The notes under the pieces: generated by a model
What the model was told of the DNA's origin: nothing
The model's database searches: none
What the model saw: the letters and a program-made list of their open reading frames with translations, nothing else
Position numbers and translations under genes: made by a program
Shown: one piece after another, positions 20,290-28,836 of the stretch
Position numbering within the stretch: position 1 is the stretch's first letter
Layout: every line of letters begins with the position of its first letter
From: Luteibacter rhizovicinus
GTDB taxonomy: Bacteria > Pseudomonadota > Gammaproteobacteria > Xanthomonadales > Rhodanobacteraceae
DNA: 64,000 nucleotides
Direction of reading: 5' to 3'
Assembly: GCF_004342265.1 (NCBI RefSeq)
Contig: NZ_SMCS01000001.1
Coordinates: 1 to 64,000 of the forward strand

Positions 20290-20365
20290 GCCGGAATAGC
20301 TCAGTTGGTAGAGCGCGTCATTCGTAATGATGAGGTCGTAGGTTCGATTCCTATTTCCGGCACCA
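20290..20365 (+). tRNA. tRNA-Thr (CGT anticodon)
   Basis: 76-base cloverleaf: acceptor GCCGGAA/TTCCGGC, D-arm GCTC-AGTTGGTA-GAGC, anticodon stem CGTCA/TGATG with loop TTCGTAA (anticodon CGT, reads ACG), T-arm loop TTCGATT, and an encoded CCA end. It lies 42 bases after ispH and is followed by an intrinsic terminator. Confidence 0.96.
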
Positions 20366-20375
20366 GCAAAATGAG

Positions 20376-20400
20376 AAGCCCGCGAAAGCGGGCTTTTTTG
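20376..20400 (+). terminator. intrinsic terminator after tRNA-Thr
   Basis: AAGCCCGC-GAAA-GCGGGCTT followed by TTTTTG, 11 bases after the tRNA CCA end. Confidence 0.85.
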
Positions 20401-20450
20401 TGTGCGGCGATCTGGCTACTCCTCCCGGACAATCTGCGTACACTTTCCCT

Positions 20451-21095
20451 ATGTCCGCGAAGCATCCCATGGTTACCGATCGGTATATCGCCCCGAAGCG
20501 TCGCACGCGCTGGCCGGGCAGTATCCTTGCGCGGAAATTCTTCCATCGCGATCCGCGCGAAGTCGCTCCCGAACTTCTGAACAAAGTGCTCGCCTGCGCG
20601 GACGGCCGCGCGGGTCGCATCGTCGAAGTGGAAGCGTATTGCGGTGCCATCGATCCGGCGGCGCATAGTTATCGCGGCAAGACCGCGCGCAACGCCGTCA
20701 TGTTCGGTCCGCCCGGTCACATGTATGTCTACTTCACCTATGGCATGCACTGGTGCTGCAATACCGTTTGCGGCGACGAGGGGGAGGGCGCCGGTGTGCT
20801 TATCCGTGCGCTGGAACCGATCGCCGGCATCGAGTCGATGCGTGCCGTGCGACCGCATGCCGCGCGCGATCGCGACCTCTGCAGCGGTCCGGCCAGACTG
20901 ACCCAGGCCATGGGCATTACCGGCGAGCAGAATGGTATCGACCTGGTAAAGGCGCGTCAGGGTTACACGGTGCTGGACGATGGCATGCCCGCGCCGGAGA
21001 ACGTGCCGGGTTCCGCCCGTATCGGTATTCGCGAGGGCACGGATCTTCTATGGCGCTGGTATGTGGCGGGCAATCCGAATGTCTCGAAACCCTGA
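20451..21095 (+). CDS. 3-methyladenine DNA glycosylase, AAG/Mpg family
   Basis: 214-residue member of the alkyladenine glycosylase (Mpg/AAG) family, which removes alkylated and deaminated purines in base excision repair. Visible motifs are KVLACADGRAGRIVEVEAYCG (about residues 44-64) with the catalytic Glu in VEVEAY, SYRGKTARNAVMFGPPGHMYVYFTYGMHWCCN, and CSGPARLTQAMGI. The ATG at 20451 was preferred; an upstream in-frame ATG at 20400 falls inside the preceding terminator. A small zinc-ribbon ORF overlaps its 3' end. Confidence 0.93.
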   Translation: MSAKHPMVTDRYIAPKRRTRWPGSILARKFFHRDPREVAPELLNKVLACADGRAGRIVEVEAYCGAIDPAAHSYRGKTARNAVMFGPPGHMYVYFTYGMHWCCNTVCGDEGEGAGVLIRALEPIAGIESMRAVRPHAARDRDLCSGPARLTQAMGITGEQNGIDLVKARQGYTVLDDGMPAPENVPGSARIGIREGTDLLWRWYVAGNPNVSKP

Positions 21096-21246
21096 TGCCG
21101 ATCCGCTTCCCGATACCGGACCGTGCTCTGTCTGCGGAGGCTCCGGCGAGGTGACCTGTATCGACGAAGATGTGGGTTGCCACATCGTCGTTCCGTGCTG
21201 GCGTTGCCAGCCCTTGCCCCCACCCGTAGTCGACGAGACCGGCTGA
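21079..21246 (+). CDS. small zinc-ribbon-like protein (predicted)
   Basis: Candidate 55-residue protein beginning MSRNPDADPLPDTGPCSVCG and containing CSVCGGSGEV, then CW.C spacing as VPCWRC. The CxxCxGxG half resembles the DnaJ-type zinc ribbon, so metal binding is plausible. It overlaps the last 17 bases of the glycosylase gene, suggesting translational coupling. No good Shine-Dalgarno is seen beyond GGCGGG about 10 bases upstream. Function unknown; it could also be a chance frame. Confidence 0.45.
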   Translation: MSRNPDADPLPDTGPCSVCGGSGEVTCIDEDVGCHIVVPCWRCQPLPPPVVDETG

Positions 21247-21335
21247 TCCGCGACCTGCCGCACACGGCCGCTTAATGCGACAGGTGCAGAATAGGCGCCG
21301 GGGGAATACGGGATGCGCCGTCGACGGAGGTTCGA

Positions 21336-21563
21336 TTGAGCACACCGATGCCTGTACATCTGCGGATCTACGTCATGCATCCACCCGAGCCGGGTGCGGA
21401 GTGGGCTGTCCGCGTGGCCGACCACCGGCCTGTTCGTTTTCGTCACGAGCGCGATGCGCTTACTTATGCGCTGAGCCAGGCACGCATCAACGATGCTGCC
21501 GGGATGGAAGTGGAGTTGCGTGTCGAAGACGACCACGGCCACTGGCGCGCGGTCGCTTTGTAG
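21336..21563 (+). CDS. small conserved-looking hypothetical protein
   Basis: 75 residues starting at TTG with a strong CGGAGG five bases upstream. It contains WAVRVADHRPVRFRHERDALTYALSQARI, a pattern reminiscent of short DUF2188-like proteins (W.V......RF..... A...A), followed by a charged end. No signal peptide or membrane segment. Cytosolic; function unknown. It converges on the next small gene, with only 14 bases between their stops. Confidence 0.55.
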   Translation: MSTPMPVHLRIYVMHPPEPGAEWAVRVADHRPVRFRHERDALTYALSQARINDAAGMEVELRVEDDHGHWRAVAL

Positions 21564-21577
21564 AGGCGCCGGTTCGC

Positions 21578-21838
21578 TCAGGCGGCGGCGAGTCTTGCCA
21601 TTGCGGCCGAGGTCGGAGGGCCCAGATGCCCGAGCGGTGCATCCGGCAGGAATCGCCAGCGATCGATACGCGCGGGTACGCGCGCTTCGGAATACATATC
21701 GCGTATGGCGCCGGCCGCGTGCACCGGTTCGTCGAACCGGCCAACCTCGACTTCGTCGAGCAGGGCGCGCCAGCGATGGCCATGGCGGATGATGCGGAAC
21801 AGTCCTGATGTCGACTGGTAAACGTATTGTGCCAGCAC
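21578..21838 (-). CDS. small hypothetical protein
   Basis: 86 residues starting at GTG with AAGGAG seven bases upstream on the minus strand. It contains LFRIIRHGHRWRALLDEVEVGRFDEPVHAAGAIR, which reads like a small alpha/beta fold with a conserved-looking central strand-helix unit, similar in layout to the convergent 75-residue neighbour. Function unknown. Confidence 0.55.
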   Translation of the reverse strand: MLAQYVYQSTSGLFRIIRHGHRWRALLDEVEVGRFDEPVHAAGAIRDMYSEARVPARIDRWRFLPDAPLGHLGPPTSAAMARLAAA

Positions 21839-22127
21839 GGTCGAACTCCTTCTGATTACCCGTGCAACTGTAACGGTCCGCCCGTGACCATCCTGTTATC
21901 GAAATGCGGCAATTCGAGGGCATACCGCCCGCTGCGTTCAGTCGGCGATGCCCTGGTCCGGCGTTTTCGCAGAAATAAACGGCGATATCGAGTCGTTTGC
22001 GGGATGGGGCGCGGGGAACAAGCAGGGCCGTTCGTCGGATATTGCTGACCGCCGGTCGGCATATGCGCTTCCTCTTCGTTTGTTTAGCCTACAGTTAGGT
22101 TGTCGGTATTGGTTTAGGGGAGCCAAC

Positions 22128-22673
22128 GTGGCCCAGGGTCTGTCGCTTCGCGTCCAGCGGGGCGTATCGCTTATCGAAGTCTTGATGGCCGTGCTGATTT
22201 TCTGCATCGGTCTCATTGGTCTTGCCGGTCTTCTGGTCATGGCGACCAAGTCGAACCATTCGGCGTATATCCGCACGCAGGTCACGTTCCTTGCGAACAG
22301 CATGGCCGATCGCATGCGGGCCAACCCGGTGGGACTGTGGACACTTGCCTACAACGACACCGCTTATCCGGTCAGCGGCACGCCGGACGCCTGCGATGCC
22401 ACGACGGGCTGCAATCCTGCAAAGGTAGCGCTGCGCGACAAGATCATCTGGAGCCAGCAGCTCACCCAGTCCCTTCCCGGCGTGGGTCCCACGTCCATTA
22501 AATGCGTGAGTCCCACCACAGGTTCCGTTCCGGCCGCCCCCTATGCGACGCGGCCTCCTTACGGTGGCAGCTGCACCATGACGATCCAATGGGCCGAACG
22601 TGGCATCACCGGCGCCGACGACAAGATCGCCACGGGCAGCCTGCAGTCCTTCACCTGGGTGTTCCAGCCATGA
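22128..22673 (+). CDS. pilV: type IV pilus minor pilin PilV
   Basis: 181-residue type IVa minor pilin. The prepilin site is QRG-VSLIEVLMAV (cleavage after Gly12, Glu5 of the mature form present) followed by a hydrophobic helix; ANSMADRMRANP is typical of PilV. Minor pilins form the initiating complex at the pilus tip with PilY1. The start is GTG at 22128, preceded by AGGGGAG six bases upstream, which keeps the leader short. It heads a tightly packed operon; its stop overlaps the pilW start. The 289 bases upstream hold no other gene and must contain the operon promoter. Confidence 0.9.
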   Translation: MAQGLSLRVQRGVSLIEVLMAVLIFCIGLIGLAGLLVMATKSNHSAYIRTQVTFLANSMADRMRANPVGLWTLAYNDTAYPVSGTPDACDATTGCNPAKVALRDKIIWSQQLTQSLPGVGPTSIKCVSPTTGSVPAAPYATRPPYGGSCTMTIQWAERGITGADDKIATGSLQSFTWVFQP

Positions 22674-23986
22674 GCCTTACCCACGTATTTTCGCGCGGCC
22701 AGCGCGGTGTAACGCTCGTCGAACTGATGATCGCGATGGTCCTCGGTCTTCTCGTCGCTGGCGGCATCGTCAGCGTCTTCCTTTCGACGTCGTCCAGCAA
22801 CCGCGTCCAGACCCAGATGGCGCGCTTGCAGGAAGAAGGTAGATTCGCCGTGGACCGTATCAGCGGCGATCTGAAGATGGCCGGCTCGCAGTACTGCAGC
22901 AGCACGGGCGGCATCGCCAATACGATGGGTGCCGGCGTGGCCCTCGACGCTTTGCGCACACCGAAGATACTGTCGTCGACGATTACGTTTCCGCAGAACA
23001 CCACGGCATGGGGCACTCCTTATCCGGTGAAACCGACCGTGGCCTATCCCATGCCGTCGTTCCTTTTCATGCGCGGCTACGACTGCACGAAAACCAAGTG
23101 CGGTCCGGCCGATCCTTCCGCACCGACGGACGGCGTGCCAAAGATGGGAACGGCGCTCGACCAGCGGGTCGTCGGAGCGTCCGTACTGACCTTGCGTTAC
23201 GTCGATTCGTCGCGTGGCTGGGCCATTGGTGGTTCCAGCGTGGTGGTCGCCAAGAACAACGGCGACCTCGATCACGTCACCATCGTGCCGAAGACCGGCG
23301 AACCGTCCCTAGCCGGCTTCGCGGACGGCGAACAGGCCATGCTCGCGGATTGCTCGACGGCGCAGATTTTCTCCGTCAACGGCAGTCCCGATTTCAAGCC
23401 GGATACCACCAATTTTTCTCAGCCACGTGCGCTGCAACCTCAGTCCGCTCCGCGCTTTTTCCGGTTGAAGACCGATCTGCGCACGGTGACTTATTACCTG
23501 CAGGTCAAAACGGACGACGGTACGGCGACCGGTAACAAAACCGGTGCGCTGATGCGCTGCGATAGCGGGACCACGGGACCCTGTGCCGAGCTCGTGCGCG
23601 GCGTCGAACGTCTGGACTTCCGTTACGGCGTCGAAGATTCCGACGGACTCACGCATTTCCTGAGCGCGGCGGAAGTCGATTCGAACAACACGGGTAAGAT
23701 CGCCTGTCCGCCGAATGCCCCCGATGCGCTCACGCCGGACACGGGTTGCCTGTGGCGTGCGGTCAAGAGCATCGAGATGCACCTGTTGATGGACGGACAA
23801 GTTCCGCTGTTCTCGCTGACGGCACCTGAAATCGCCTTTACCTATCAGCCCGATGCCATCACGACGCCCGCGGCCCCGAACGCGCGTGGCACCAATGGCA
23901 TCGCTCCCTCCGACCAGGGTTTCGACGATCACATGATCCGTCGCGAATTCTCCACCCTGGTGATGATGCGCAACTACAACCCATGA
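22670..23986 (+). CDS. pilW: type IV pilus minor pilin PilW
   Basis: 438 residues. Prepilin motif QRG-VTLVELMIAMVLGLLVAGGIV near residue 13, then EEGRFAVDRISGDLKMAGSQYC, characteristic of PilW. The long C-terminal part holds several Cys pairs likely to form disulfides in the periplasm. The start ATG overlaps the pilV stop (ATGA), and the stop overlaps the pilX start, indicating translational coupling. Confidence 0.92.
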   Translation: MSLTHVFSRGQRGVTLVELMIAMVLGLLVAGGIVSVFLSTSSSNRVQTQMARLQEEGRFAVDRISGDLKMAGSQYCSSTGGIANTMGAGVALDALRTPKILSSTITFPQNTTAWGTPYPVKPTVAYPMPSFLFMRGYDCTKTKCGPADPSAPTDGVPKMGTALDQRVVGASVLTLRYVDSSRGWAIGGSSVVVAKNNGDLDHVTIVPKTGEPSLAGFADGEQAMLADCSTAQIFSVNGSPDFKPDTTNFSQPRALQPQSAPRFFRLKTDLRTVTYYLQVKTDDGTATGNKTGALMRCDSGTTGPCAELVRGVERLDFRYGVEDSDGLTHFLSAAEVDSNNTGKIACPPNAPDALTPDTGCLWRAVKSIEMHLLMDGQVPLFSLTAPEIAFTYQPDAITTPAAPNARGTNGIAPSDQGFDDHMIRREFSTLVMMRNYNP

Positions 23987-24633
23987 ACACCGCTTCCAAG
24001 GATCGCGCCATGAACGTCGACGCCCGCATGCGTCAGCCAGCCGCTCCGCGCAGGGAGCGCGGCGTCGTGCTGGTGGTCGCACTGATCTTCCTTCTGCTGA
24101 TCACGCTATTGGCGATCAGCTCGTCCGGTTCGTCGCTTTTGCAGGAAAAACTGGTCGGCGGCCTGCGTAACTCGCAACTGGCGGAGTGGAGTGCGGAGAC
24201 CGCCCTGCGCGGCGCCGAATGGCGTCTGTGGACAGCCAGCGGCGACCCTTCCACGCGCATGAAATGCGGTGCGTTTGCGCTGACCGACTGTTACGAATAC
24301 AGCCCGGATCCCGTCACCAACGTAACGACGTTCCGTACATCGGATGGCTGGGTGACGACCGGCGCTACGAAGTACGACGCGGTGGATTTCACGGCAGCCA
24401 GCAAGGACGCGACGTTCCATCTCTACAGCGATCCGTACTACATCATCGAAGATCTTGGCATGGAGCTCCCGCCCAACGCGGGCTTGCAGCACGAATCAGG
24501 TTCCACGGGCACGGGCGGCACGGGCTATACGAGTACGAATCGCCATATCTATCGGATCACGGCGCGCGGCGTCGGCAACAACCAGAACGCGATCCGCGTC
24601 CTGGAAACCACGTTCGCAGCGAAGAGCGACTGA
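23983..24633 (+). CDS. pilX: type IV pilus minor pilin PilX
   Basis: 216 residues. The leader ends ERG before VVLVVALIFLLLITLLAI. As is usual for PilX, the Glu at mature position 5 is not present. SSLLQEKLVGGLRNSQLAEWSAETALRGAEW is the typical N-terminal helix continuation. The ATG at 23983 overlaps the pilW stop; a second ATG at 24010 is possible. pilY1 starts five bases after its stop. Confidence 0.9.
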   Translation: MNTASKDRAMNVDARMRQPAAPRRERGVVLVVALIFLLLITLLAISSSGSSLLQEKLVGGLRNSQLAEWSAETALRGAEWRLWTASGDPSTRMKCGAFALTDCYEYSPDPVTNVTTFRTSDGWVTTGATKYDAVDFTAASKDATFHLYSDPYYIIEDLGMELPPNAGLQHESGSTGTGGTGYTSTNRHIYRITARGVGNNQNAIRVLETTFAAKSD

Positions 24634-24637
24634 CGCC

Positions 24638-27600
24638 ATGACCTCCCTGTCCAGCAAATTCCATCTGTTGCGCAACGTGGCCCTGGGTCTGGGCCTGTGC
24701 GTATTCGGCGGTTATTCGGGTGTGTCGGTCTCGCAGACCACGACCACCTACTACACCACCGACCTCAGCACGACGCCGCCCGATCTGACGGTGGGTGTCG
24801 CGCCGAATATCGCGGTGACCTTCGACGATTCGGGCTCGATGGGTTCGACGAATTTGCCCGATACGTTGGATGGTACCCAGAGCAAGAAGTACTACTACTC
24901 ATCGAAGACGAATTCGCAGTACTACAACCCCGCCATTACCTATTCGGCGCCGCTCACGGCGGATGGCGTGACGCCATTTGCTTTAGCCGTCTACGGGGAC
25001 AAAAAAGGAGGCGGGGCATGGCGCGACGGCATCTGTGCGAATACGACGAAATTTGCTGTAACAAGCAATGGCACCATAGATACCAATACACCTTGCACGG
25101 CGACGGTCAATCTGAGCAACAACTTCAGGAGTGGTTTCGGTAACAACACCACTTCGGGCAGACAGGCCTACCAGAGTGGCGTCAGCGACATCGACAGGAC
25201 GTTGGCCGGTGGGCAGGATGGCGGCTTTTATTACACCTGCCCTACGGTATTGTCGGAGGCGGGCTGCGTCATCACTACGCTGAGCAGTGGAACGGATGCG
25301 GACAGGCAGAATTTTGCCAATTGGTATTCCTACTACCGCACTCGTAATTTGATGACGCGCAGCGCGATATCGGACGTTTTCGCGGGTCTTGGTAGCACCA
25401 TTCGCGTTGTTTTCCAGAATCTCAACAACAGCAACTACGTTCTTACCGGAGGCACGACTACGTTCGATGCTTTCGCGGACACGTCGACAGGCGTCGGTCC
25501 ACGCACCACCTTTTTCAAGTGGTTGTATGCCGTAAACGCCAGCGGCGGCACACCGACCCGCATAGCGATCAAGAAAGCCGGCGACATTTTCATGACCGGC
25601 AACAACAATACGATCAGAAAAACGAACAAGAATCCTTACTTCGAACCGAATATCGGCACGGACGGCACGGGTCTGGAGCTGTCCTGCCGCCTCAACTACA
25701 GCCTGCTGGTAACCGATGGTTACTGGAACGGCGGCGATCCTGGCATTCCCGCGAATACGGTGCAGGCCAGCACGATCACCCTGCCGGACGGAAACGTTTA
25801 CCAGGGGGGCAGTTCGGGTAACGCCGAGGCGAAGATATTCTGGAACGTGCCTGCTACTACAACTTATTCGACACTTTCGGATATCGCGTTCAATTATTGG
25901 GTGACCAATCTGCGGCCGGACTTCAAGAACGCCGATGGCACGCCGAAGCTGGGTGTTCCGCCATCTTTTACGGATTACTCCGATGCGAGCGGCAACGCCG
26001 TCGCATGGAACGGTACGGGTACCGTGCCTGCTGCGATCTACTTCAACCCGAAGAACGATCCGGCGACCTGGCCGCATCTCGTTCAGTTCATGATTACGCT
26101 GGGTATCGACGGCACGCTGGCATACGACGGCGACTATGCGGCACTTCGTAAAGGCACGAAGAGCTGGCCGACCCCGACGGGTACGGGCAACGGCGACGCT
26201 ACCGACATCGACGACACATGGCATGCAGCGGTCAACAGTCGAGGTCAGTACTTTAGCGCGCGCGATCCGGCTGCGTTGACAAAGGCACTGTCTCAATTGC
26301 TCGCCCGCATTATTGCCCGCACATCGTCGTCGGTTGCCGGTGTACTCAATACCGCCGTGCTGAGCACGTCGAGCGTCACGTATACGACCGGCTACGACAG
26401 CGCGAGCTGGGTCGGATCGCTTCTTGCCAAGTCGGTCGACTCGACTGGCGCGATAGGGTCGACGTTATGGGACGGCTCTGCTCTGCTTACCACGCGTAAC
26501 AAGGCGGGCGATTCGCGCGTCATCCTGACGAGTACGGCTTCGGGAAGCGGCAATGGTGCCGCGTTCCAGTGGGCGTCGGTCCAGGCGGCCCTGACCGCCG
26601 TCGATTCTACGTTCAATACGGGTAGCACGGGTTCGGACAGGCTCAAGTACCTGCGTGGCGACACGACGAAGGAAGGCACCAGCTTCCGCACCCGCGTATC
26701 GGCACTCGGGGCGATCATCAACTCCCAGCCTGTCTATGTGGCCTATCCTGCCAGCGGGTATCGCGACAGCTTCCCCAATGTCGGCAAAAATACGGCGCCC
26801 GAAATGGCCGTCGACACCTCGGGTGCGTTGAAATACAGCTACGAGCAGTTCGTCGCCGATCATCAGAAGCGGGCGCCCACGCTGTACGTCGGCGCCAACG
26901 ACGGCATGCTTCATGCGTTCGACGCGACGACGAGCAGCACCAAAGCAGCCGATGTCGACGTCACGCCGGACCCCGGCAAGGAGCGCTGGGCATATGTTCC
27001 GTTTACGGTGTATGGCAGTCTGAACAGCCTTACGCCCAAGTCGGGCTTCAACTTCGTGCCTACCGTCGATGCGACGCCTGTCGCACGGGATGTTTTCTTC
27101 AGCGGTACCGGAAAGGTGGGCTGGCATACCATCCTCATCGGCGGTCTGCGCCTCGGTGGTCGCGGCATCTACGCGCTGGATATCACGAATGCCAGTGCTT
27201 CGGAGTCCTCGCCGAACAGCACGGTACTCTGGGAATTCAATAGCGACAGCGTCGATTCCACCGGAACCAACGTTGGCGCGAATCTCGGCTATACGTTCGG
27301 TAAACCGAACGTAGGTCGCCTGGCCAATGGCAAGTGGGTCGTCCTTGTTCCGAGCGGCTATTTCCCAACCGGTAGCAAGGTTGCCGCAGCTTCCAATACA
27401 ACCAGTTCGCTCTTTGTCCTCGATGCAGAGACCGGCGCGGTGATCAAGGAACTGAAGACACCGACCTCGATAGGCGGCATCAGCAACATCGTGAGCTACG
27501 GTCTTTCGTCGGCCGTCCTCGGGGATTACAACAACGATCAGGTCGACGACGTGGCATTTGCCGGCGACCTGCAGGGCAACCTGTGGCGCTTCGATCTCGC

Positions 27601-28366
27601 CGATCCGTCGCCAGACAAGTGGGCCGTCACGCTGGCTTTCCGGCCGAAGACTCCGGGCGATAGACCGATCACGGTCATGCCGCGTCTGTTCTCCGATCCC
27701 ACGTCTTCTTATTTTATGGTGGTCTTTGGTACGGGCAAATACCTCGGCGCCACCGACAACACGGTGTCCGACGCGAACAGCAAGGTCCAGGGCATATACG
27801 GCATCCGCGATCGCGGTCCGTCCAACACGGCTCCCGTCGTCGAGGGTACGAGTACGCTCGTCGAACAGAAGATGGCCGAGGTAAGCAATGTTCGCGGTCT
27901 CACGACCAATGCCGTTCCCGCGACCCTGTCCGATGGCACGGTAGTCTACGGCTGGTTCATCAACCTCACCGTGGGCACTCCCCAGACGAACAAGGGCGAG
28001 CGCGTGGTCGTCGATGCCACGGCGCTGTTCGACAGCGGTCGCGCGATTATCACCACGCTCATTCCGGGCAGTACCGATCCCTGCGACCCGGTTCGCCTGG
28101 GTGCTGTCCTGGTGATCGACGCGGCAACCGGCGGTGCATCCAGCGGCGTGAGCGCGGGTAGCGTGTCGATGACCACCGGCTATACAGTCGCCGGTGCTCG
28201 CGTGAAGAACGTCCCGGCGGGCGGCGGATTACCCGCAGCGACGGTTATCGGCGGCGGTAAGATCGTCCTGCCAGGTATTTCGCTGCTGTCCGATGGCACA
28301 CCGCTCGGCATTGGCGATGCGATCTGGCGTCGTCGCTCGTGGCGGGCGTTGAACAATGGCAACTGA
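24638..28366 (+). CDS. pilY1: PilY1 pilus tip adhesin / assembly protein
   Basis: 1242 residues, exported (hydrophobic segment NVALGLGLCVFGGYSGVSVS near the start). The N-terminal part has a von Willebrand A-like MIDAS motif (FDDSGSMGS, residues 62-70). The C-terminal third is the PilY1 beta-propeller, with YVGANDGMLHAFDA (about residue 750) and an EF-hand-like calcium loop DYNNDQVDD (residues 963-971, ligands D, N, D and D). PilY1 sits at the pilus tip, promotes extension and mediates adhesion and surface sensing. Its stop lies just before the preferred pilE start. Confidence 0.95.
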   Translation: MTSLSSKFHLLRNVALGLGLCVFGGYSGVSVSQTTTTYYTTDLSTTPPDLTVGVAPNIAVTFDDSGSMGSTNLPDTLDGTQSKKYYYSSKTNSQYYNPAITYSAPLTADGVTPFALAVYGDKKGGGAWRDGICANTTKFAVTSNGTIDTNTPCTATVNLSNNFRSGFGNNTTSGRQAYQSGVSDIDRTLAGGQDGGFYYTCPTVLSEAGCVITTLSSGTDADRQNFANWYSYYRTRNLMTRSAISDVFAGLGSTIRVVFQNLNNSNYVLTGGTTTFDAFADTSTGVGPRTTFFKWLYAVNASGGTPTRIAIKKAGDIFMTGNNNTIRKTNKNPYFEPNIGTDGTGLELSCRLNYSLLVTDGYWNGGDPGIPANTVQASTITLPDGNVYQGGSSGNAEAKIFWNVPATTTYSTLSDIAFNYWVTNLRPDFKNADGTPKLGVPPSFTDYSDASGNAVAWNGTGTVPAAIYFNPKNDPATWPHLVQFMITLGIDGTLAYDGDYAALRKGTKSWPTPTGTGNGDATDIDDTWHAAVNSRGQYFSARDPAALTKALSQLLARIIARTSSSVAGVLNTAVLSTSSVTYTTGYDSASWVGSLLAKSVDSTGAIGSTLWDGSALLTTRNKAGDSRVILTSTASGSGNGAAFQWASVQAALTAVDSTFNTGSTGSDRLKYLRGDTTKEGTSFRTRVSALGAIINSQPVYVAYPASGYRDSFPNVGKNTAPEMAVDTSGALKYSYEQFVADHQKRAPTLYVGANDGMLHAFDATTSSTKAADVDVTPDPGKERWAYVPFTVYGSLNSLTPKSGFNFVPTVDATPVARDVFFSGTGKVGWHTILIGGLRLGGRGIYALDITNASASESSPNSTVLWEFNSDSVDSTGTNVGANLGYTFGKPNVGRLANGKWVVLVPSGYFPTGSKVAAASNTTSSLFVLDAETGAVIKELKTPTSIGGISNIVSYGLSSAVLGDYNNDQVDDVAFAGDLQGNLWRFDLADPSPDKWAVTLAFRPKTPGDRPITVMPRLFSDPTSSYFMVVFGTGKYLGATDNTVSDANSKVQGIYGIRDRGPSNTAPVVEGTSTLVEQKMAEVSNVRGLTTNAVPATLSDGTVVYGWFINLTVGTPQTNKGERVVVDATALFDSGRAIITTLIPGSTDPCDPVRLGAVLVIDAATGGASSGVSAGSVSMTTGYTVAGARVKNVPAGGGLPAATVIGGGKIVLPGISLLSDGTPLGIGDAIWRRRSWRALNNGN

Positions 28367-28382
28367 GTCCGGGGGAAGGTCG

Positions 28383-28817
28383 ATGAAGCGTATGCAGGAA
28401 CCGCTGCGAGTGGGTGGTTTTACTTTGATGGAGCTGATGATCGTCGTCATCATCATCAGCATCCTGGCGGTGATCGCGGTGCCCTCGTATAACCGGTACG
28501 CCTACCGGGCACGGCGCGCGGAAGGGCAGGGCATGCTGATGAAGGTCGCGGTGGCGCAGGAGCGTTACTACGCGACCTACAATAACTACGCTGGATCCGT
28601 GACGACGGACCTGAAGTTCGCAACGGACACGACGGATAACGGGTACTACAAGATAAGCATCGGGAAAGTCGGCACCTCCGACTACACGACGGCCTATATA
28701 GCAACGGCAACGGTGCAGTTGGGGCAGACGAAAGATGCCTGCGGAAATCTGACAATCGATTCGCGCGGCACGAAGTCGCAGACCGGGCAGACCAACGTCA
28801 ACGGCACGTGCTGGTAA
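28383..28817 (+). CDS. pilE: type IV minor pilin PilE
   Basis: 144 residues. Prepilin motif VGG-FTLMELMIVVIIISILAVIAVPSYNRYAYRARR, then EGQGMLMKVAVAQERYYATYNNY, the classical PilE/PilA-like helix. The C-terminal Cys pair (DACGNL and NGTCW) would form the D-loop disulfide. The ATG at 28383 follows GGGGAAGG; an ATG at 28356 inside pilY1 would give a longer leader and is less likely. Small size and operon position favour the minor pilin PilE over the major subunit. Confidence 0.9.
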   Translation: MKRMQEPLRVGGFTLMELMIVVIIISILAVIAVPSYNRYAYRARRAEGQGMLMKVAVAQERYYATYNNYAGSVTTDLKFATDTTDNGYYKISIGKVGTSDYTTAYIATATVQLGQTKDACGNLTIDSRGTKSQTGQTNVNGTCW

Positions 28818-28836
28818 GCCGGCAGGGGACAGGGGA

